From the NCBI GenBank assembly GCA_041389885.1, contig JAWKRB010000014.1, positions 62,001 to 126,000 on the forward strand: a stretch of 64,000 nt of DNA, in the 5' to 3' direction. Positions 54,596 through 63,734 of this stretch are shown one piece after another. Source of the stretch: JAWKRB01 sp041389885. GTDB taxonomy: Bacteria > Myxococcota_A > Polyangia > Polyangiales > Ga0077539. The first letter of the stretch is position 1. Every line of letters begins with the position of its first letter. The notes under the pieces were generated by a model. The model was given only the letters and a program-made list of their open reading frames with translations, had not been told where the DNA came from and made no database searches. Position numbers and translations under genes: made by a program.

Positions 54596-56074
54596 ATGCC
54601 CGAGAACCGAATGACGTCCGCCGCCGACGCCGCCTCCATTCGCGCGCCCTTCGCCCCCGGCGGACCCTACGAAATCGACGAGGACCGCGCCCGGCGGCTC
54701 CTCGAGGTCGCGCTCCGCCGAGGCGGCGACGCCGCGGACCTCTTCGCCGAGTTCTCCGTCGGCGCGTCGCTCGCCCTCGACGAGGGGATCATCAAGAGCG
54801 CCAGCCGCGGCGTCGGCATGGGCGTCGGGGTTCGCGTGCTGCGCGGCGTCGCCGCCGGCTACGCCTACACCGAGGACCTGGAGTGGGACGCGCTCACCCG
54901 CACCGCGGAGACCGCGGCGCAGATCGCGTCGGGCGACCCCCGCGCCGCCGTCGAGGTCACCTCCCGCGTCCACCCAGACCGCTACGCGGTGCTCGACCTC
55001 TCGGTGCTCGCCAGCGGGTTCTTCAAGCGCGAGCTGCTCCTGCGCGCCGACAAGGCCGCGCGCGAGGCTGACCCGCGGGTGCAGCGCGTCGAGGCTTCGC
55101 TGGGCGAGAGCTACCGCGAGCTGCTCATCGCCACGAGCGACGGGCGCATGCACCGCGACGTGCAGCCGATGATCCGCTTCGGGGTGCGGGTCGTGGTCGA
55201 GGCCGGCGGCAAGCGCCAGGCGGGCAGCTCCGGCGGCGGCGGGCGCAAGGGCCTGGAGTACTTCCTCGAGCCGGGGCACTCCCCCGAGGAGCACGCGCGG
55301 GAGGCCGTGCGCCTCGCGCTCGCCATGCTCGAGGCCGTCGAGGCCCCCGCGGGCGAGATGGAGGTGGTGCTGGGGCCGGGCGACTCGGGGATCCTCCTGC
55401 ACGAGGCCGTGGGCCATGGGCTCGAGGCCGACTTCAACCGCAAGGGCGTGAGCAACTACTCGGGCCGCGTAGGCTCGTCGGTGGCCTCCCCGCTGTGCAC
55501 CGTCGTCGACCGCGGCGACCTCGACCACGGCCGCGGCTCGATCAACGTCGACGACGAGGGCAACGTCCCCACCAGCACGACGCTGATCGAGGGGGGCATC
55601 CTCCGGGGCTACCTGCACGACCACCTGTCGGCGCAGCATTTCGCCCTCGCGCCCACGGGCAACGGTCGGCGCGAGAGCTTTCGCAGCACCCCCCTGCCGC
55701 GCATGACGAACACGCTGCTGCTCGAGGGGCCCCACGACCCCGAGGAGATCATCCGCTCGGTGAAGCGCGGGGTGTACGCCACGCGCTTCGGCGGCGGGCA
55801 GGTCGATATTGCGTCGGGAGATTTCGTCTTCTCGCTCTCGGAGGCCTACCTCATCGAAGACGGCAAGCTCGCGGCGCCGGTGAAGGACGTGAACCTCATC
55901 GGCAACGGGCCCGACGCGCTGTCGAAGGTCGTGATGCTCGGCAACGACCTGCGGGTCAGCGACGGCATCTGGACCTGCGGAAAGGACGGCCAGAGCGTCC
56001 CGGTGGGCGTCGGCTGCCCGACCATCAAGATCTCGGCGATGACCGTGGGCGGCACCGCCCTGCAGAACGGATGA
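54596..56074 (+). CDS. tldD: TldD metalloprotease subunit
   Basis: A 492-aa subunit of the TldD/TldE protease, known to degrade unfolded peptides and mature modified ones. The zinc motif HEAVGHGLEADF (H269, E270, H274) is intact; a third ligand (Cys) is typical near the C-terminus, and CPTIKISAM (about 475) supplies it. The ATG at 54596 is used; MTSAADAAS (54611) is an alternative. It lies four bases upstream of tldE, so the two are co-translated. Confidence 0.93.
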   Translation: MPENRMTSAADAASIRAPFAPGGPYEIDEDRARRLLEVALRRGGDAADLFAEFSVGASLALDEGIIKSASRGVGMGVGVRVLRGVAAGYAYTEDLEWDALTRTAETAAQIASGDPRAAVEVTSRVHPDRYAVLDLSVLASGFFKRELLLRADKAAREADPRVQRVEASLGESYRELLIATSDGRMHRDVQPMIRFGVRVVVEAGGKRQAGSSGGGGRKGLEYFLEPGHSPEEHAREAVRLALAMLEAVEAPAGEMEVVLGPGDSGILLHEAVGHGLEADFNRKGVSNYSGRVGSSVASPLCTVVDRGDLDHGRGSINVDDEGNVPTSTTLIEGGILRGYLHDHLSAQHFALAPTGNGRRESFRSTPLPRMTNTLLLEGPHDPEEIIRSVKRGVYATRFGGGQVDIASGDFVFSLSEAYLIEDGKLAAPVKDVNLIGNGPDALSKVVMLGNDLRVSDGIWTCGKDGQSVPVGVGCPTIKISAMTVGGTALQNG

Positions 56075-56078
56075 TGCG

Positions 56079-57428
56079 ATGAACCAGGATCGATTGCTGA
56101 ACCTCGCGGATGACGTCCTCGCCCGCCTGCTCAAGGGCGGCGCGAGCGACGCGAAGGTCGTGGCGCGCAGCGGGAGCGAGCTCTCGGCGCGGGTGCGTCA
56201 CGGCGAGGTCGAGCTGGTCGAGGAGGCGGGCACGCAGTCCATCGGCGTGCGCGCGTTCAAGGGGCGGCGCGTGGCGACGAGCTCGACCAACGACCTCACC
56301 GCCGCGGGCGTGGCCCGCCTCGTGCGCGACGCCCTCGAGCTGTGCGACCTCTCCCAAGAAGACACCTACGCGGGCCTCCCCGACCCCTCCGAGCTGGCCC
56401 GCGGTTGGGACCCGCCGAACCTCTTCGACCCCGCCTGCGGCGCCGTCGACGCCGCCGAGGCCGTCGAGCGGGCTCGCCGCGCCGAGGCGGCCGCGCTGGC
56501 CTTCGACCCGCGCATCACGAACTCCGAGGGCGGATCGTTCAGCCGCACCGCGGGGGGCTTCGTCATGGCCACGAGCGGCGGCTTTCGCGGCGGCTACGAC
56601 GGCTCGTACGCCAGCGTGTCGGTGTCGCCCGTCGCCGCCGACGTCGGCGGAAAGAACCGCACCTCGGGCTACTGGTCGGCGCGGCGCTTCCTCGCCGAGC
56701 TGGAGTCCGAAGAGGCCGTGGGGCGCGAGGCCGCTCGCCGCACCGTGGCGCTCCTGGGCGCGCAGCGGGTGCCCTCGCAAGAGGCCCCGGTGGTCTTCGA
56801 CCCCGACGCGGCGCGCTCGCTCCTGGGGGCCTTCGCGGGCTGCGTGTCGGGCGACGCGGTGTACCGCAGGAGCTCGTTCCTCCTCGACCGCATGGGGGAG
56901 CGCGTGGCGAGCGAGCTGGTGACCCTCATTGACGACCCGCTGCTGCCCTCGGGTCCTGGCTCGCGGCCCTTCGACGGCGACGGGCTCGCGTCGCGCAAGA
57001 ACGTGGTGGTCGACGGTGGGGTGCTGAAGACCTGGCTGCTCGACGTGTACGGCGCGCGAAAGCTCGGGATGAAGAGCACGGGCAGCGCGGGCAGCAGCGT
57101 GGGCACCGGCGCGGGGACCTCGAATTTCTACCTCCAGCCCGGCACGATGACCCGCGACGAGATCATCGCGAACACCCCGCGCGGTCTCTACGTCACCGGG
57201 ATGATGGGCTTCGGGTTCAACGCGGTGACGGGTGACTTCAGCCGCGGCGCCGTCGGCTGGTGGATCGAGGACGGCAAGTTCGCCTTCCCCGTGAGCGAGG
57301 TCACGATCAGCCTCAATTTCAAGGACCTCTTCGCGTCGATCGACGCGGTGGGGAGCGACCTTGAGTTCAAGTCGGGCACCGCGTCTCCGACCTTTCGGGT
57401 GGGAAAGATGACCATCGCCGGGAGCTGA
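56079..57428 (+). CDS. pmbA: TldE/PmbA metalloprotease partner
   Basis: A 449-aa non-catalytic partner of TldD, as expected without the HExxxH motif. The family regions are recognised: SELSARVRHGEVELVEEAG, SIGVRAFKGRRVATSSTND, KNVVVDGGVLKTWLLDVYGARK and TSNFYLQPGTMTRDE. Together with the preceding gene it makes the heterodimer that encloses the active site. The start is four bases after tldD stop. The downstream VWA gene follows after eight bases and may be in the same operon. Confidence 0.93.
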   Translation: MNQDRLLNLADDVLARLLKGGASDAKVVARSGSELSARVRHGEVELVEEAGTQSIGVRAFKGRRVATSSTNDLTAAGVARLVRDALELCDLSQEDTYAGLPDPSELARGWDPPNLFDPACGAVDAAEAVERARRAEAAALAFDPRITNSEGGSFSRTAGGFVMATSGGFRGGYDGSYASVSVSPVAADVGGKNRTSGYWSARRFLAELESEEAVGREAARRTVALLGAQRVPSQEAPVVFDPDAARSLLGAFAGCVSGDAVYRRSSFLLDRMGERVASELVTLIDDPLLPSGPGSRPFDGDGLASRKNVVVDGGVLKTWLLDVYGARKLGMKSTGSAGSSVGTGAGTSNFYLQPGTMTRDEIIANTPRGLYVTGMMGFGFNAVTGDFSRGAVGWWIEDGKFAFPVSEVTISLNFKDLFASIDAVGSDLEFKSGTASPTFRVGKMTIAGS

Positions 57429-57436
57429 GCGACGCC

Positions 57437-58786
57437 ATGACCCTCTCCCTCGCCTCCTTCGCCGCGCGCTTCCCCGAGCTGGGTGCATCCGAGCGCGAGG
57501 CCTACGTGCTCCTCGAGGTGTTCGACGACGAGGGCCGCGAGGCGCCGCCCGCGAGCGAGCTCCGGGCGCCGCTCTGCCTGAGCCTGGCCCTCGACGCGTC
57601 GAGCTCCATGCGCGGCGCGCGCTTCGCGCTGGCGCTGCAGGCTGCGCGCGACGTGCTCTCGTCGCTCTCGCCACGCGACCGCTTCGCCGTGATCACCTTC
57701 GACCGCGGCGCCCGCGTGGTCTTCGGCCCCGTCGCCGTCGACGCCGAGGGGACCAACCTCGCGCTCCGCGCCCTCGACCGCCTCTCGACCGGCATCGGCA
57801 CGAACCTGGGCGCGGGCTGGCGCGAGGCCGCGGAGTCGGTGCTGCGCGTGATGCTCCCCAACGCCGACCGCCGCGTGCTGCTGCTCAGCGACGGCTTCCC
57901 GTCTCGGGGCGAGACCGATCGTGAGGCCCTGCGACTCCGCGTCGCCGAGGGGCGCGCGCGCGGCGTCGAGACCTCCGTGGTGGGCATCGGCGACGGCATC
58001 GACGAGCGGCTCTGCGCGTCGCTCGCCGAGGCGGGGGAGGGGCGCTTCCACTATGTGCGCGACGAGGGCGCGCTCGGAGACGTCGTGGCGGCCGAGGTCG
58101 ACGGCGCGAAGGCCGTCGCCGCGCGCGAGGTCTCGGTGCTGCTCGCGCTCTCGAACCGCGTCGAGCGCGCCGAGGTGCTCCACCGCTACCCCTGCCGCCC
58201 CGAGGGACGCACCCTCGACGTGCGCGTCGGCACCGTCACCTTCGGCTCGCCCCGGCGGGTGCTCGCCTCGGTGGAGCTCGCCGAGGGCAGCCGCGACGCG
58301 GTGCTCGGCGTGGCGGTCGCGCGCGGCCGACGCAGCGCGCCCGCGCGGGTCGCGGCGCTCCCCACCATGCGGGGGTTCGCCCTGGGCGCGGCGGCGGTCG
58401 AAGAGGGCGAGGTCGAGAGCGAGCGCGCGTCGGTGAGCCTCGTCGATCAAGGCTCCCTCGAGTCGCGTCGTCGGGTCGCCGCGGAGCTCCTCGCGCAGCG
58501 CACCCTCGCGGAGGTGCGCTCGGCCTGGGACGCGATGGACGCCGGCAACCAGCCCGCGATGCTCCGCCGCCTCGAGCGCGCCCGCGCGGTGCGGGCGGTG
58601 CTCCTCGACGCGGGCCTGGTCGGCGCCGCGCAGTTCGTCGACCTGCCCGACCTCGACGTGGTGCAGGCCGCGATGTCTGGGGCCGGGGGAGACGCCCGCG
58701 AGGCGAGGCGCCGCTTCGCCTCCTGGGCGCACAACACCCAGTCGAGCTTCGTGGGCGCGTGGCCCGTCAAGCTGCCCAGGGGCTGA
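57437..58786 (+). CDS. VWA-domain protein
   Basis: A 449-aa protein with a von Willebrand A domain (about 45-215). The MIDAS metal site is LALDASSSMRGAR (DxSxS), with T of GIGTNLGAG and D of LLSDGFPSR as the further ligands, so metal-dependent binding is expected. A C-terminal beta-sandwich (about 225-340) and helical tail follow (RAVRAVLLDAGLVGAAQFVD). No signal peptide is seen, so it is probably cytoplasmic. The start is 8 bases after pmbA, suggesting co-transcription with the protease genes, but a shared function is unknown. Confidence 0.83.
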   Translation: MTLSLASFAARFPELGASEREAYVLLEVFDDEGREAPPASELRAPLCLSLALDASSSMRGARFALALQAARDVLSSLSPRDRFAVITFDRGARVVFGPVAVDAEGTNLALRALDRLSTGIGTNLGAGWREAAESVLRVMLPNADRRVLLLSDGFPSRGETDREALRLRVAEGRARGVETSVVGIGDGIDERLCASLAEAGEGRFHYVRDEGALGDVVAAEVDGAKAVAAREVSVLLALSNRVERAEVLHRYPCRPEGRTLDVRVGTVTFGSPRRVLASVELAEGSRDAVLGVAVARGRRSAPARVAALPTMRGFALGAAAVEEGEVESERASVSLVDQGSLESRRRVAAELLAQRTLAEVRSAWDAMDAGNQPAMLRRLERARAVRAVLLDAGLVGAAQFVDLPDLDVVQAAMSGAGGDAREARRRFASWAHNTQSSFVGAWPVKLPRG

Positions 58787-58831
58787 TCGCAGAAATTCGC
58801 GGCGCCCGGCGATCGCTGCTAACGCCTTCGC

Positions 58832-60547
58832 ATGCCGCGCCGCTCAAGAGCTCTGGCCCTCGCCCTCCTGACGGCAGGCGCGTCTGCCTCCGCGCAGTCT
58901 GCCCCTGGCGACGAGCTCAACGCGCTCCGGGCCGCCGAGCGCGAGCTCGAGTCACGCCCCGCGCCCGCGGCGACCGCGCTCGAGTCGGCCACGCGCGCGG
59001 GCACGTCCCTCGCGACCCTCGACCCCGAGGTGGCCGCGCGGCTGCAGATGCCCGCGATCGAGGTGCGTATGACGCCGCTCCTCGCCCGCGAGCTGGCGCT
59101 GTACCAGTCTGACAGCCGCGCCAGGAGCCTCCTGGTCGCGTGGATTCGCCGCGCGGCGGCGTACCGCGCGCGCATCGAGCAGACCCTGGTGAACGAGGGG
59201 CTCCCCGCCTCGCTGGTCTGGGTCGCCGCCGCCGAGAGCGCCTTCAACACCCGCGTGTGCTCGCCCGCGGGCGCCTGCGGCATGTGGCAGTTCACCGCCG
59301 ACACCGCGCGGGCGATGGGGCTCCGCGTGGACGCCTGGGTCGACGAGCGCCGCGACCCCGAGCGCAGCACCCGCGCGGCGGCGCGCTACCTCCGCGAGCT
59401 GCGGGAGCGCTTCGGGAGCTGGGAGCTCGCCCTCGCGGCCTACAACATGGGCCCCGTCGGGCTGCTGCGCTCCGTGCGAAAGTACAATACCAACGATTTC
59501 GAGGTGTTGGCGGCGAACGAGGCGGGGCTCCCGTGGGAGACGGCGCACTACGTCCCGAGGATCCTGGGCCTCGCGATCGCGACGCACAACGAGGCGGTCT
59601 TCGGCCTGGGGAGCGTCCGGGTCGACCCGGTGGTGTCGTGGGAGGACGTCCCGGTCACGCGCTCGATGACCCTGGCCGAGATCGCCCGCGCGTCTCGGGT
59701 GAGTGAGTCGCAGCTGCGCGAGATCAACCCGGCGCTGCTCCGCGCTCGCGTGCCGCCGCCGGTGGAGGGCGCGCCCTTCTTGCTGCACGTGCCGCGTGGG
59801 TCCGGCGAGGCGGTGCGTCAGGCGCTGAGCGAGGCTCGGAGCGCGCCCACGCGGAGCTACAACGTGCGCCTCGGCGAGGGCCTCGAAGAGATCGCCGCGC
59901 GGTACGGGATGCGCGAGTCACAGCTCTTGAACCTCAACGGCCTGTCGTCGAGCTCGAGCGTGGGCACGGGCACCTCGATCCTGGTGCCTGATCGAGAGCC
60001 CGAGGCGGTCCGAGAAGAGGCGCCGGTGATCGCGGTCGACCCGGCGGCGATGGAGTCTGCGGGACCTTCTGACCGCACGCGGGTGTTCGTGCGCCTCGCG
60101 TCGGCTGAAGAGCCCGGCGACGCCGCGCGCGCCCTCGGCGTCACCCGCGCCGAGCTCCTCGCCTGGAACGGCCTCGCCGACGACGCTCGCCTGCAGTCGG
60201 GGATGTGGCTCCAGGCCTGGGTACGAGGCGCGGTCCCGACCGCGCGGGTGTGGCAGGTCAACGAGGTCGAGCTCCTCGTGCGGGGCTCCGACGAGTTTCA
60301 CAACCGCGCGGTCGAAGCGACGGGGCTGGTGCGGCAGCGGGTCGTCGTGCGCGAGGGCGACTCGCTCTCGGCCATCGCGCAGCGCTTTCACACCCGCGTC
60401 GCGAACCTGGAGCGAATCAACCGCCGCGACCGAAACGCGACGCTCCGCGTGGGAGAGACCGTCGTGGTCTACACCGAGCCCCAGCACGCCACGAGCCCCG
60501 AGGTCGCCGACCGATCGGCCACCAACGCCGCCACGCTCCCGGAGTGA
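58832..60547 (+). CDS. Lytic transglycosylase with LysM-type repeats (MltD-like)
   Basis: A 571-aa secreted cell-wall enzyme: signal peptide (about 1-25), a SLT domain (about 100-260) with the catalytic glutamate in AAAESAFNTRVCSPAGACG and MWQFTADTARAMGL, then AAYNMGP. Four C-terminal LysM-like units follow (about 275-330, 345-395, 410-470, 500-555; for example YNVRLGEGLEEIAARYGM and VREGDSLSAIAQRFHTRVAN), which bind glycan strands. The start is ATG 58832. It follows the VWA gene by 45 bases. Domain order resembles MltD. A structured region follows its stop. Confidence 0.87.
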   Translation: MPRRSRALALALLTAGASASAQSAPGDELNALRAAERELESRPAPAATALESATRAGTSLATLDPEVAARLQMPAIEVRMTPLLARELALYQSDSRARSLLVAWIRRAAAYRARIEQTLVNEGLPASLVWVAAAESAFNTRVCSPAGACGMWQFTADTARAMGLRVDAWVDERRDPERSTRAAARYLRELRERFGSWELALAAYNMGPVGLLRSVRKYNTNDFEVLAANEAGLPWETAHYVPRILGLAIATHNEAVFGLGSVRVDPVVSWEDVPVTRSMTLAEIARASRVSESQLREINPALLRARVPPPVEGAPFLLHVPRGSGEAVRQALSEARSAPTRSYNVRLGEGLEEIAARYGMRESQLLNLNGLSSSSSVGTGTSILVPDREPEAVREEAPVIAVDPAAMESAGPSDRTRVFVRLASAEEPGDAARALGVTRAELLAWNGLADDARLQSGMWLQAWVRGAVPTARVWQVNEVELLVRGSDEFHNRAVEATGLVRQRVVVREGDSLSAIAQRFHTRVANLERINRRDRNATLRVGETVVVYTEPQHATSPEVADRSATNAATLPE

Positions 60548-60550
60548 CGC

Positions 60551-60649
60551 GGTCAGGGCCCTCGGGTGGGGGTGATGTGTCCAGGGAGAAATCCTCCCGA
60601 TCGAAGCGATCGGGTCGAAAAGTCGCGGGGTCGAAGCCTGGCCCTGATC
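60551..60649. other. Structured intergenic region after transglycosylase gene
   Basis: GGTCAGGGCC (60551-60560) pairs in nine of ten bases with GGCCCTGATC (60640-60649). Inside, CCCGATCG-AAG-CGATCGGG is a perfect hairpin (60596-60614). No T-run follows. The region could be a terminator, a processing site or a repeat element; it lies 35 bases upstream of the next start. Confidence 0.45.
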
Positions 60650-60683
60650 GTGCTTGAATCCCCCTCCGAAAGGATCGGGACCC

Positions 60684-61751
60684 GTGAAGAGACCCTCCGC
60701 TCCCTCCCTCGCTTCTTGGATCTCCGTCGGCCTCCTCCTCATGTCGGGCTGCGCGCCGACGGGGGAAGACACGGTGATGGACACCAACGATCCTGCGATT
60801 CCCGATACGCCGATCACGGAGGGTGAGCAGGCCGCCGGCCGCGAGGAGCCGGGCAATGACTACAGCGAGCCCTACGAGGGGATCGACGGCGACGTCTCCG
60901 CGCTGGCGCCTCCGGTGGGCTCGATCGCGCGCTTCACGAGCGGCGAGACCGCGGCGGTGGTCGACGCGGTCTCGGCGTGTCGCCCGGCGCAGGGCTACAA
61001 CCGCGGCACGCCCACGAACATCTGCGTGGTGACGGTCGACGGCAAGCTGGTCGAGTACCGCACCGCCGAGGCCTTTCAAGCGATGCGCGCCGACGCCGCC
61101 CGCTCGGGCGTGCGCATCACCATCGTGTCGGGCTTTCGCACGATGGACCAGCAGCGCTACCTCTACAACCTCTACCTCTCGGGCCGCGGCAACCTCGCGG
61201 CGCGGCCGGGCTACTCGAACCACCAGAGCGGCCTCGCGCTCGACCTCAACACCTCGTCGTCGGGCGTGCTGAACTGGTTGAACAACCACGGCGCGCGATA
61301 CGGCTTTCGCCGCACCGTCCCGAGCGAGCCCTGGCACTGGGAGCGCCCCGCGGGCTCGGCGGGCGGCGCGGTCCCGACCAGCTCGGGCACGCGCAGCGAC
61401 TCCAGCTGCTGGTCGTCGACGCTGGGGCGCTCGGCGCCCGACCGCACCTGCGTCCAGAGCCGCGCCGACAGCCAGTGGTATCAGTGCGACGACGGCGCCT
61501 GGTACGCCGGCCGGGGCAACCGGGGGAGCTGCTCGAGCTCGCACGCGCTCCCCAACGCGACGCAGTCGCAGCAGCGGCAGACCTGCTACTCGGCGACCTA
61601 CGGCGCCGAGCTGCCGATGAACATCTGCATCCAGTCGCGCCTCGACCGCCTCTGGTACCAGTGCACCCCCATCGGCTGGGTGCAGGGCGCCAGCATCTCC
61701 TCGAACCGACGCGGATACTCCGGCGCCTGCAGCGGCTATCGACCGCTCTGA
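60684..61751 (+). CDS. M15 D,D-carboxypeptidase lipoprotein (VanY-like)
   Basis: A 355-aa lipoprotein: GTG start at 60684 gives a signal ending in LLMSGC (C23). The peptidase domain (about 95-220) has the M15 motifs SGFRTMDQQRYLY, SNHQSGLALDL (zinc His and Asp) and EPWHWE (second catalytic Glu and His), so it should trim D-Ala from cell-wall peptides. The C-terminus has two Cys-rich units of about 50 residues each (SCWSSTLGRSAPDRTCVQSR and TCYSATYGAELPMNICIQSR) with the same WYQC ending, probably binding modules. GAAAGGA sits before the GTG. It is the second cell-wall enzyme in a row. Confidence 0.85.
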   Translation: MKRPSAPSLASWISVGLLLMSGCAPTGEDTVMDTNDPAIPDTPITEGEQAAGREEPGNDYSEPYEGIDGDVSALAPPVGSIARFTSGETAAVVDAVSACRPAQGYNRGTPTNICVVTVDGKLVEYRTAEAFQAMRADAARSGVRITIVSGFRTMDQQRYLYNLYLSGRGNLAARPGYSNHQSGLALDLNTSSSGVLNWLNNHGARYGFRRTVPSEPWHWERPAGSAGGAVPTSSGTRSDSSCWSSTLGRSAPDRTCVQSRADSQWYQCDDGAWYAGRGNRGSCSSSHALPNATQSQQRQTCYSATYGAELPMNICIQSRLDRLWYQCTPIGWVQGASISSNRRGYSGACSGYRPL

Positions 61752-61874
61752 GCCGCGCCGGGGCCGTTCGCGCTTCACTCTCCCACGAGGTCGGATAAGA
61801 TCCCGGGCCCTCAGGCGGGTCGCGGCGCTCGCGGCCCTGAGATCTCGATCCCTTTGTCCTCAAGAGGTCAACGC

Positions 61875-62261
61875 ATGCACGAGCAAGACATGGCGATCCT
61901 GAAGTCGCTGGTGACGGTCGCTTGGGCCGATGGGCACTTCGCCGCGGAGGAGCGAGAGCACCTCGAGGCGCTGATCAGCGCCTTCGGCGCGACGGACGCG
62001 GAGGCCGAGGCCGTGCGGCAGTGGGCCGCCACGCCGCGCACCTTCGCCGACATCCCCCTCTCGGAGCTCTCGCGCGACGACCGGCGAACGCTGCTGAACC
62101 ACGCCGTGGTGCTCACGCACATCGACGGCGAGCAGTCGGCCGACGAGGCCGAGCTCATTCGGCACCTGCGCACGCACCTTCGCATCGAAGACGCCGAGGC
62201 CGACGCGATCGTCGCCGCCGCCGAGGCGCGGGTGAAGCGCCTCCTCCAAGCCACGAGCTGA
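61875..62261 (+). CDS. TerB-like protein
   Basis: A 128-aa helical protein with a TerB-type fold (about 5-125): KSLVTVAWADGHFAAEEREH contains the characteristic acidic metal-binding loop (ADGHFAAEE), and a matching second loop is HIDGEQSADEAEL. TerB proteins relate to stress or metal and phage resistance, but single-domain copies have no settled function. ATG at 61875 is used; the earlier ATG lacks a ribosome site, while AGAGG precedes this one. It converges with the anti-sigma gene, six bases apart. Confidence 0.8.
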   Translation: MHEQDMAILKSLVTVAWADGHFAAEEREHLEALISAFGATDAEAEAVRQWAATPRTFADIPLSELSRDDRRTLLNHAVVLTHIDGEQSADEAELIRHLRTHLRIEDAEADAIVAAAEARVKRLLQATS

Positions 62262-62267
62262 CCCTCC

Positions 62268-63071
62268 TCAGGGCGCGAGCGTCTCGCGCCCCACCCTCGC
62301 GCACACCGCCGTCGCCGCGAACACCATCAGCAGCTGCATCGCCCAGGGGAGCGGCGCGCCGTGGTGCGACACCGACAGGCCCAGCAGCGCCGCCGCCGCG
62401 CCCGCCGTCGCCCCCGTCAGGGCCGGCATGTTGGGGGTGCTCTTGTGGGCGCCGAGCAGGGCCGTGGTCGCGCTCAGCGCCAGGATCAACAGGGCGCTGA
62501 CCCCCGTCGCCGCCACGTCGCCGCCGCCTGCGTGGGGCGCGCCTCCGAGGGTCCTGGCGGCCGTCCCTGGGCTCAGCAGGGGGTAGGTCGCGGGGCGCAG
62601 GGCCAGCGTCGCGCCACCCGTCGCCGCGGCGGTGGCCACCGCCAGCAGGGCCGCGGCGATCGGGTACGCCCGGCGCCAGCGAGCGGGCGAGCCCAGGCCA
62701 TCGGGACCTCGCCAGAAGACCAGCGCGAAGCCCCCCGCGGCGCCGAGGGTGAGCGTCAGCCCCGCGAGCCACCCTCGCGACCCGGCGCTCCCCAGCAACG
62801 CCGCGGTGCCCAACGAGGCCGCGACGACCAGCGCGGTCGGCGCGGCGCGCGCCGCGCTCGAGGGTCGACGAACGGGCGCTGCTTCATGAAGCGCTTCTCG
62901 AAGCGCGGGGCTCATCTCGATCATGTCGACGCCGGAGAGTTCGAGGGCGCCCGGGAGGGCGAGGAGCGGCGCGCAGCGCGGGCATCGCCTCGCGTGCGCG
63001 TCGAGGGGCGAGGGCAGGGGCGCGTCGTCGCACAGCGCGTCGTGCACGCGGTCGCACTCGGGGTTCGTCAT
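62268..63071 (-). CDS. Anti-sigma factor with zinc-binding N-terminus
   Basis: A 267-aa membrane protein. The N-terminus carries the zinc anti-sigma motif H26-x3-C30-x2-C33 (DAHARRCPRC), which binds the sigma factor; C6 and C14 also occur. Six membrane helices follow (about 75-260, for example TALVVAASLGTAALLG and LPWAMQLLMVFAATAVCA). It begins three bases after the sigma gene stop, so they are co-expressed. The trigger that releases the sigma is unknown. Confidence 0.85.
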   Translation of the reverse strand: MTNPECDRVHDALCDDAPLPSPLDAHARRCPRCAPLLALPGALELSGVDMIEMSPALREALHEAAPVRRPSSAARAAPTALVVAASLGTAALLGSAGSRGWLAGLTLTLGAAGGFALVFWRGPDGLGSPARWRRAYPIAAALLAVATAAATGGATLALRPATYPLLSPGTAARTLGGAPHAGGGDVAATGVSALLILALSATTALLGAHKSTPNMPALTGATAGAAAALLGLSVSHHGAPLPWAMQLLMVFAATAVCARVGRETLAP

Positions 63072-63074
63072 CGC

Positions 63075-63689
63075 TCAGCTCCCTCCCTCTCGTCGAAGCG
63101 TGGGCGCCTGACCGAACGCCGCGCGGAGCGTCTGGTAGGCGCGAAACGCGCGCACCTTGATGGCGCTCACCGAGAGCCCCTCGCGCTCTGCGAGCTCCCT
63201 CGCCGACCGCCCCTCGACCTTCATGGCGATCAGGGCCTCGCGCTGCAGCACCGGCAGCGCTTCGATACACGCGGCGAGGGTGGCGCGCTGCGCATCGTCG
63301 AGGGCGTCGAGGGCGTCACCCTCCGCCGGCGGCGGCGGAGGCTCGGGCACCTCGCCCTCGCGGGTCAGCCTCTCCCGCCGACGCTTCTGCGCGCGAAGCG
63401 CGTCGATCATCGCGTTGTGGGCGATCTGATAGACCCAGGGCTCGACCCGAGCGCCGCGCTGAAACGACGCCCGCGCCGACCAGACCTTGTACATCGCGGT
63501 CTGCGCGACCTCCTCGGCGAGGCCTGGGGAGCGCACCCGACGCAGCACGTAGCGATAGAGGGCGGGGGCCACGCGGTGAAAGAGCGCCTCGTACGCGCGC
63601 GCGTCGCCGTCGCAGGCGCGCTCCATGAGCGCCTCGAGGGTCGGCGCGGCGTCGGTGTCGGGGCGGAGGTGCACGGCGAGGGAGAGCAT
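63075..63689 (-). CDS. ECF sigma factor
   Basis: A 204-aa RNA polymerase sigma factor of the extracytoplasmic type. Region 2 (about 25-95: ACDGDARAYEALFHRVAPAL and RYVLRRVRSPGLAEEVAQT) and region 4 (about 140-200: ALPVLQREALIAMKVEGRSA and RELAEREGLSVSAIKVRAFR) are recognised. It is followed directly by its membrane anti-sigma, and one gene of unknown kind lies upstream on the same strand. The ATG is preceded by AGG-like bases; no own -35/-10 for autoregulation was clear. Confidence 0.9.
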   Translation of the reverse strand: MLSLAVHLRPDTDAAPTLEALMERACDGDARAYEALFHRVAPALYRYVLRRVRSPGLAEEVAQTAMYKVWSARASFQRGARVEPWVYQIAHNAMIDALRAQKRRRERLTREGEVPEPPPPPAEGDALDALDDAQRATLAACIEALPVLQREALIAMKVEGRSARELAEREGLSVSAIKVRAFRAYQTLRAAFGQAPTLRREGGS

Positions 63690-63734
63690 ACGCGCGACGC
63701 GACCGCCGCGGTTTCGGCTCGGGCAAGGGGGAGA

